From: Phyto melanocephala
Taxonomy: Eukaryota; Arthropoda; Insecta; Diptera; Rhinophoridae
DNA: 64,000 nt
Reading direction: 5' to 3'
NCBI GenBank assembly: GCA_941918925.1
Contig: OW799237.1
Span: 110,888,515 to 110,952,514, forward strand
The position numbers and the translations under genes were made by a program. The notes under the pieces were generated by a model. It had not been told where the DNA came from. It did not search any database and saw only the letters and a program-made list of their open reading frames with translations. This document shows positions 58,111-64,000 of this stretch, piece by piece (within the stretch, counting starts at the first letter, position 1; every line of letters begins with the position of its first letter).

Positions 58111-58880
58111 GTCATTTTGGAGGGCACATATCTTAAAGATTATAGTGTAAACAATAAAGTTTTATTTTTTGCTTTGGTTTACCAAATAAATCATCATTTG
58201 CGAAAAGTTTTGATTTGTTTCATAAATAAGACAAATGTTGCTGAAGCACACCGATTTCTTATCGAAGCTAATGGTGAATGCGTTCGGTCGGAATTAATGT
58301 GCGAGAAGGTTTTTGCGACACAGGGTTGGCAAATTTCAAGACTAGAATTCGAGGAACTACGTCAATGGGAGCAGTACTATTATTAATTTGGGTTCCATAT
58401 GAATTGAAGACTAGAGACCTTGAAAGATAATTTTTTATGTTCGGAATGCCGAATCAGTACTTGCGATAAAAAATGGATCAATTACGATAACGCTAAGTGT
58501 AAGTCACCGGCCAAATACCTTAGTGGACATTAAAGCCTAATATATATGGCACTAAGGTAATGCTTTATAATTGGGAAGATCAAAAGGGTGCTATCTAAGA
58601 TGAGTTGCTGATATCGGAACAAAATATTACTGGAAAGCTGTTACGAAAACAACTGATTCGTTTAAAGCAAGCATTGGTCGAAAAATATTGAAATTGTAAT
58701 ATTTCATAATGAAAAATCAAGGTCACATGTTGCAATATCCGTTAAAATATATTTAAAATGAAGTGCTTCAGACCTTGCCTCTCCGACCACTTTTGTTTCG
58801 ATTGAATTAGAAGGATTTCTTTAGGATAAACTTTATGTCAGAATAGCTTGATTTGTTCTTAAAGGATGAGCTGTTTCTGT
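58111..58880 (+). pseudogene. Relic of a mariner (DD34D-type) transposase gene
   Basis: The + strand frame at 58117-58386 contains VAEAHRFLIEANGECVRSEL, the N-terminal helix-turn-helix region of mariner transposases (AAEAHRLLVEAYGEHALSE type). The following DNA reads VPYELKTRDLER, KMDQL, YGTKVMLYNWEDQKGAI and QLIRLKQALVEK, the known order WVPHEL..., DEKWI..., G.KVML.IWWDQKG..., QL.RL..AL. Stops and frameshifts break it, and the region after the second catalytic Asp is lost. It is distinct from the rosa-type elements elsewhere in the window. TIRs were not found. Confidence 0.7.
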
Positions 58881-59173
58881 TCTAACAATAGTTTATACTT
58901 GGAATTAATTTATATTGTACAAACGTTTTAGATATAACGAAAAGAGTAATATTATACAATTTGTACTAACAATATTAAAATACATCTTCGAATGATATTT
59001 ATTAAAAATGTTTGCTTGCTTCTCTTGCTACTTTAAAACTAAAAGAAGGTTCATATAAAATCCGGGTGTACAAGAGTTGTAATGTTTAACTAATCATTTA
59101 AAGCATTTATTTATGAATATTTAAACAGCAAAAAAAAAAAAAAAAATTAAAGAGTTCGAAAGAATAAGTGTGT
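58881..59173. other. Intronic non-coding stretch
   Basis: No feature recognised; a poly(A) run lies near 59131. Confidence 0.4.
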
Positions 59174-59408
59174 TTAGGTTAAGCAAATTATTAAAGCCAA
59201 AATTAGGTTAGGTTGAAAAGGAAGGGCACTAGAAGCCCAAACCCACGACAGGTATAGACTTATGCCCAAATGAATAGAAAAGTTAGAATAGAAAGAGAAT
59301 AGAAGAGAAAGAGAAGCAGACCAGTTCAGAGTATCTGGAGGGAATCGCACACACAATCCCCAAACTAGCAGACCAGCACACTACTGACTAGTCTAGTCTA
59401 CCGGGGCA
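59174..59408 (-). mobile_element. tRNA-derived SINE, fullest copy
   Basis: Read on the minus strand from 59408: TAGTCAGTAGTG (A-box-like), about 30 bp, then TGTGCGATTCCC (B-box-like). A pyrimidine-rich body (TCTCTTTCTCTTCTATTC) follows, then a tail with TAAGTCTATACCTGTCGTGG, TTTGGGCTTCTAGTGCCC and CAACCTAACCTAA. The tail recurs at 6875-6945 and the head at 42650, which is what marks it as a repeat family. The exact 3' limit is uncertain. Confidence 0.6.
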
Positions 59409-60564
59409 ACTATATAATTGAAATGCTACCATGGTGTCTTGGTGTTTGTGTTGGATTCTATACAAACAATTATAATGCCCAAAAGGTTTATTAAATTTTT
59501 ATTTTTTATTAAAACAATCAGATACATCCTGAATTACTTTTTGTGTGATTGAGAAAAACAATTACAGTTAAAATCTGTATTAGTGTTGCCTTTTTTTTTT
59601 GTTAGCCACTGTTATCTAGGTGTGAATGCTACATGTGTTAAAATTGCCATAAACTTAATGGAAAATTACATTTAAAAAACACACATCTATAATAGTTACT
59701 TTTAATAATAAACACATCAAGCCGGCTTAATGTCATTAAAAGTTTTTTTCAATTATTTAATAGCGAATTTTTATTAAACCAAAAATAAAAAAAATAAAAA
59801 ATTAAACAAACTTGTTTGTGCTTTACGCCCCAACATCTCAATAAATTCACAATTAATCCACAAAACAATATTAAAATTTGTTGTGGAATTTCTTTTTGGA
59901 AATCACGCTCCCTCAAATCACCTAATCACATCACACATACACACACACACACACGAACACGCCACGCACATTGACTTATGTATGAGATAGACAAACATAA
60001 AAATCAAATAAAATTAAATAGAAATGTTTTAATAAATTAGACGACCACCCAAAAAACAACTGAAGAAAAAAAAAAACACTCACAAAAAAAAAAAAATAAC
60101 AATAATAATAATAAACTTTTGTACAAAATAGAGAAAAGCCATTAACATGCAAAAGATTTTTATAACTTTATCAGTTAGTTTCAAATAAACGTTAAAAAAG
60201 CCAGCGTAAAGTTTTTGGTTTTTGTTGGTGGAATGTAGATGTCAGGTATTTTTTAACTGTCAAAAATGTTAAAAACAAGAGTTTAGTGTGTTTTTGGTTT
60301 TTGTTTTGGTTGTTTTTTTTTTGATAATCGTACGTATAAACAAAATTAATTCATTAATCATTGACAGGCAATCATCAACAACAAATTGAAGGAAAACATA
60401 TTATAATAAATAATCGAAATAAAACAAGAAATAAATATGATTTTATATCTGTTGGTAATAGAGAAGTTTATAGCAGTTCTATTCGTATTATATGTTAAGG
60501 GGAGCAGGGGGCTTAATAATAATTTTACAGGCCCGCTTAATTTTCTTTTTTTTTTTGTTTGAAT
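59409..60564. other. Intronic non-coding stretch
   Basis: AT-rich with a CACACACACA run near 59940 and A-rich tracts near 60065-60110. No gene recognised. Confidence 0.4.
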
Positions 60565-60690
60565 TTTATACCCTACATCACAAGCAATGCTGACATCAGG
60601 CATACATAAGTTTGTCATATCGTATGTAACACTAAGAAATTTGTATCTAAGTTCGAACAAAATATACATACTAAGTATATAGTCGTGGTG
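60565..60690 (+). mobile_element. Degraded 5' fragment of a DINE-1-like element
   Basis: TTTATACCCTACATCACAAG, then GGCATACATAAGTTTGTCAT and ATCGTATGTAACACTAAG resemble the family 5' end (TATACCCTTCACxx, GTATATATAGGTTTGTCATT, CCGTTTGTAA). Only this part is recognisable. Confidence 0.4.
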
Positions 60691-61520
60691 ATTGTGACTT
60701 AAAGCTTCATACTGGCTGGGTTCGTTTAGTTGTGGAAAACATTCTCATGACCAAATTATTAATTGGTTTTATATAAAACTCATACAAACATTTCACAGTT
60801 TCCGGACGAAGTGTGGTATTAAAAATAAGACAAATTTTTTAAGTTGAAAAAAGTTATACAGCCAATTTGAAGGCTAGTGTAAATGGTGCATTAATGCTAA
60901 AATATAATTTCAGTGTTTTTCCTGTTGATAAAATATATTTACAATTATATTTATACATATATATACTTATATGTATGTATTTGAATTTATTAAAAAATTT
61001 TTTTAAAATTTTCTTCAAAAATTTTTCATTTTCTTAATTTTTATTTTTTGTATATTTATTTGTTTGACATTAGAAATGCTACCTATAGAATTTTCTTCTC
61101 ACTGAACATACTTCTCAAGAGTTGTATTTCGAGTTTTAGACAATAAGTGAAACAATTAAGTATATATTGCTCAATTTAAAAATACTTTTTAGTATGGTAA
61201 ATTGAGCTCAATAAGGCCTTTAATTGCGATAATATTATAAATTGACAATTAAGGCGCCTGTGTGAACATAGTGTAAAGCACTAGTCCAGGATATACTGAA
61301 CAGTGCCCAACAGATTGTTTTTTGTTTTAAAGTGAGAAAGTCAAACTGTATAAAAAAATTATATGAATTTGCTTTGCAACATTGTTTTTATATGAAGTTT
61401 AACATTATTATTAGAAAGTAAGTTCAGTCGAATTCGCCGATGCATATATATGTGTACTTCAAAACTACTCTTTGTCACTACTCGATAGAGCATTTACACG
61501 ACCATTATACACGTTTTGAC
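60691..61520. other. Intronic non-coding stretch
   Basis: No feature recognised up to the 8-bp duplication GTTTTGAC at 61513-61520. Confidence 0.4.
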
Positions 61521-62579
61521 CATAGCTGCCAGATTTGACGATTTATCGTCATTTTGACGATTTTACGTGCTAAAATTAAGTGTTGACGATTTGACGATTT
61601 ATGCTATGTTTTTGACGATTTTCAAGAATTCAAGCTTGCAACATTTTTCATTACTTTTATATCAACCTTAAACTAAATAAAAATAATTTGTAACGGTTTT
61701 TTATGTTATTAATAATAGAACAGAGTGAAAGAGATATATCGATCATTATTTAATGTGTTTGTGTATGCGACATATTATCAACTGATACCTACAACACGAA
61801 CAAATATAAATTTGGAAATGCGTTTTAAACAATTTTAGTTTTTTAAGTAAATTTATTTAAATTATTTAAGTGACAAATTAATATGCTTAAATACTTCAAA
61901 AAAATGGTAAGTTCTTTTTAATTATACATTAAAACCTTAAAAATCAAACATTATATTTTCAATAGAAAACCAAGACGATGAAAATTCTAGCAGCTCTTCC
62001 TCTGTAAGTAGAAATTTCATCCATTTTTTATACAAAACTTTGTAGTAGCTAAAATGAAATTTTAATGGTGTTTTTCACAGGTAACCAACAAGAAGAAGAA
62101 AATTAAGGAAGACTGGTTTGCAGATCCAGAAATAAATTTATGGGCTAAAGAGCGAAACGATGTAGTTTATTTTGGCGTTGTGCTCGTCTAACGCTTGCCT
62201 AAAGCTACCTTAATCGGTAGAAGCTTTAGAAAGAAATGATTATAATTATTTGTCAATTAGCCTGAATTAGATGCAGCCAAATCATTATTTATTATTTTTT
62301 GTATTTATATACTTATTAATATTTATTTTTCCAAATTAATTCTAAATTTTATTATATTTATTGTCATGTTCTTAACTTAAAAGGGTCTAATAAAACCATT
62401 GATCTCTCTGGATTTGAAAAGTTTGTTATGTTATGCATTAAATAAAAAATGTTTTGTTTTGAAAAATGCGTTTTTTTATTTTGACGTTTTTATGACGATT
62501 TTAGTAAACGATTTGACGATTTTGACGATTTTTTTCCCCAAATTAGACGATTTTGCCCCTATTTTATCTGGCAGCTATG
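61521..62579 (+). mobile_element. hAT element with perfect 8-bp TSD, subterminal GACGATTT repeats and exon-like pieces
   Basis: Inverted ends CATAGCTGCCAGAT (61521) and ATCTGGCAGCTATG (to 62579) are exact, and GTTTTGAC flanks both sides (61513-61520 and 62580-62587). Both subterminal zones carry several GACGATTT copies, in the same orientation at both ends. The interior looks like the start of a spliced gene: ATG at 61883, donor GTAAGT at 61907, acceptor CAATAG at 61965, a piece that can read NQDDENSSSSSS, donor GTAAGT at 62004, acceptor TTTTTCACAG at 62080, and a piece reading KKKKIKEDWFADPEINLWAK to a TAA at 62189. It resembles the basic N terminus before the zinc finger of some hAT-type transposases, but the pieces do not join into one open frame and the catalytic domain is absent. 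Confidence 0.85.
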
Positions 62580-62751
62580 GTTTTGACAACAATTTATGTA
62601 ATCGTTAAAACACGAACACATGTCGTTTAACTACAATCTACTTTTTAAAAATGTTATGGCACCATGTTGTAAGCAGTTCACGTAGTCCAATATTATCTGC
62701 AGGGTATACTTAAGTTTTAATTTTCACAAGAATTAATGCACCGCGAATATA

Positions 62752-63655
62752 TCGGGTGTCCTAACTAGAATGCAATTTTTAAATTTGGCGCCATTCGAAG
62801 TGTCATTGTTTGACATTTGAACAATTGTTATTGTTTGCTAGTAGAAGGTACGAGGTTAGTAAAAATGGAGCGCTACACGAATGAACAACGAATTCTCATT
62901 GAGAAATTGTTTTACCAAAATGGTGAAAGTTTTGCGGCTACAGTTCGCAAATTGCGATCAATTTGGGGTCACAATAATGCTCCAAAAGAGTCAACTGTAA
63001 AGAGATTAATGGATAAATTTGCCGAAACTAGGTCTGTTAGTGATGTAAAGACAACAACGCGCCTTCGACCAGGTCGATCGACCGAAAATGTCGCAGCTGT
63101 ACGTGATGATGTCGCTCAAACTCCATCCACCTCAATTCGATACCGAGCTCAGCAAATTGGTGTCTCCAAATCCAATATGCAGCCAGATAACCAGTTTTTT
63201 CTTGCCTAGAATTGAAGAAATTAATGTGGAGGGCATGTGGTTTCAACAAGATGGCGCCACATGTCATACAGCCAGAGAAACAATTCAATTGCTGCATCAG
63301 TCATTTCCCGGTCGTGTTATTTCGCGTTTTGAAGACCAGAATTGGCCGCCTAGATCGTGTGATTTAACACCTTTAGATTTTTTTCTTTGGGGTTTTTTGA
63401 AGTCGATGGTTTACGCGAATAAGCCGACGACGACTCAAGCCTTAAAAGAGGAAATTGGACGCTGCATTAATGAAATACCGCAGCATTTATGCAAAAAGGT
63501 CATTGAAAATTTCATTAAAAGATCGCGTGTGTACCAGCAAAGCCGCGGCGGCCATCTGCACGATATATTGTTCCATACATAATTTCACGATTTTTTTTTT
63601 AAATATCTGTGTTTTATTTAAAATTTAAAAATTGCGTTCTAGTTGGGACACCCGA
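62752..63655 (+). mobile_element. rosa-like (DD41D-spaced) mariner element with exact ends
   Basis: Left end TCGGGTGTCCTAACTAGAAT and right end GTTCTAGTTGGGACACCCGA are inverted repeats that extend to about 34 bp (into GCAATTTTTAAATTT), flanked by TA (62750-62751 and 63656-63657). At 904 bp it is shorter than a complete element because the middle of the transposase gene is missing. Confidence 0.9.
62865..63582 (+). pseudogene. Internally deleted rosa-like transposase gene
   Basis: The ATG at 62865 opens 114 codons with MERYTNEQRILIEKLFYQNG and a helix-turn-helix region ending near GVSKSNMQ, then a stop at 63207. A second frame resumes near 63180 with EEINVEGMWFQQDGATCHTA (second catalytic Asp) and continues through NWPPRSCDLTPLDFFLWG to a TAA at 63580. 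I count 41 residues between the Asp of QQD and the Asp of TPLD, the spacing of the DD41D (rosa) family. The segment with the first catalytic Asp (SDEAHFW) is deleted and the halves are out of frame, so it cannot make an active enzyme. Ends and remaining codons are well preserved, implying recent mobility in trans or recent deletion. Confidence 0.85.
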
Positions 63656-63669
63656 TAGTTCGTTGAATC

Positions 63670-63970
63670 GTTAGATGTTGATGACATGTGACTGTGGCCA
63701 TGTGCAATATCACCTGTTAAATAATTAAATTATTGCATGGGAGATTCTCTGGTCTCGGTGATCAGTATTGTATCTCCAGATCATGTGACCTTAACACCAT
63801 TGGATTTATGTTTATGGGGCTATTTGTAGTCACATATATATAACAACAATCTCACTACCACAGAAAAAGGCTACATTAAGAAAATATAGCAATTTTTGTG
63901 CAAAATGGTGACGAAATTTTCGGGCCAAAAATTAGGCCATTTGCCCTATGTAATCTTATTCCATGTGAAT
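63670..63970 (+). pseudogene. Older rosa-like transposase fragment next to the element
   Basis: Broken frame readable as DHVTLTPLDLCLWGYL, then SHIYNNNLTTTE and LCKMV, ending in HLPYVILFH. This parallels CDLTPLDFFLWGFL, VYANKPTTTQ, LCKKV and HLHDILFH of the neighbouring element. It has several stops and no visible inverted repeats within the window. Either the 62752 element landed in an older relative or the two are independent insertions. Confidence 0.6.
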
Positions 63971-64000
63971 CAATTAATAAATAATAATTTTTAGAAAAAC

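Larger units (their letters stand above)
26321..64000 (+). other. inv: inv first intron (runs beyond the window)
   Basis: After the donor I found no sequence encoding the homeodomain (no KIWFQN-like or KRPRTAFS-like reading) down to the window end, so the remaining DNA is inferred to be intron. Long introns are known for insect inv genes. A 6-bp microexon for Arg-Ser is known between these exons in insect inv genes; it could lie here but is too short to identify by reading. Apart from the transposable elements listed, the intron is AT-rich with no gene I can support on either strand. Confidence 0.6.

Noticed and set aside
26331..64000. inv homeobox exon
   Set aside because: I looked for readings of the homeodomain core (KIWFQN, KRPRTAFS) and found none; the only TGGTTTCAA hit (63238) belongs to a mariner transposase.

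Overview
The window is AT-rich eukaryotic DNA with spliceosomal signals. It holds one recognisable host gene fragment: the first coding exon of the engrailed-family homeobox gene invected (inv), on the + strand at 24763-26320, ending at a consensus splice donor. The exon carries the fly Invected signatures (FQEEFLRKS block, EH1 motif FSIDNIL, EH2 motif WPAWVY). Together with dipteran repeat families (DINE-1/mini-me-like elements, rosa-type mariners, a Waldo-type R1-clade LINE), this points to a higher fly (Brachycera). The large AT-rich intergenic space suggests a calyptrate such as a blow fly or house-fly relative rather than Drosophila, but the species cannot be fixed from this window.

Layout. 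Positions 1-24000 lie upstream of inv: non-coding DNA with no protein gene I can support, interrupted by DINE-1-like elements (1964, 5751, 9278, 10120, 19781 and 21647), rosa-type mariner remains (1540, 11346, 13880, 16205 and 16760), a LINE RNase H relic (12655) and a SINE tail (6875). Positions 24011-24762 are a CpG-richer stretch holding the probable promoter and 5' UTR. From 26321 to the window end is, by inference, a single very long inv intron of at least 37.7 kb. I saw no homeobox exon, so EH3 to EH5 presumably lie beyond 64000.

The intron is full of transposable elements, several with exact ends. A structurally complete Waldo-like retrotransposon with two intact ORFs sits inside a (CATA)n microsatellite (34974-40454). 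Two Helitrons are nested at 31981-33770 and carry a helicase remnant. Two hAT elements have perfect 8-bp target duplications (30789-31498 and 61521-62579), and a third hAT-like element is decayed. There are three further inverted-repeat elements (26911, 43783 and 55244), a rosa-type DD41D element with exact ends (62752-63655), and a tRNA-derived SINE family.

The most interesting points are the intact Waldo insertion; the DINE-1-like family, which has a tRNA-like block, an internally inverted central module in one copy and a duplicated 3' terminus in another; the nested Helitrons; and the hAT element with spliced-looking miniature exons. The intergenic ORFs of 60-190 codons not described below look like chance readings of AT-rich or repetitive DNA.
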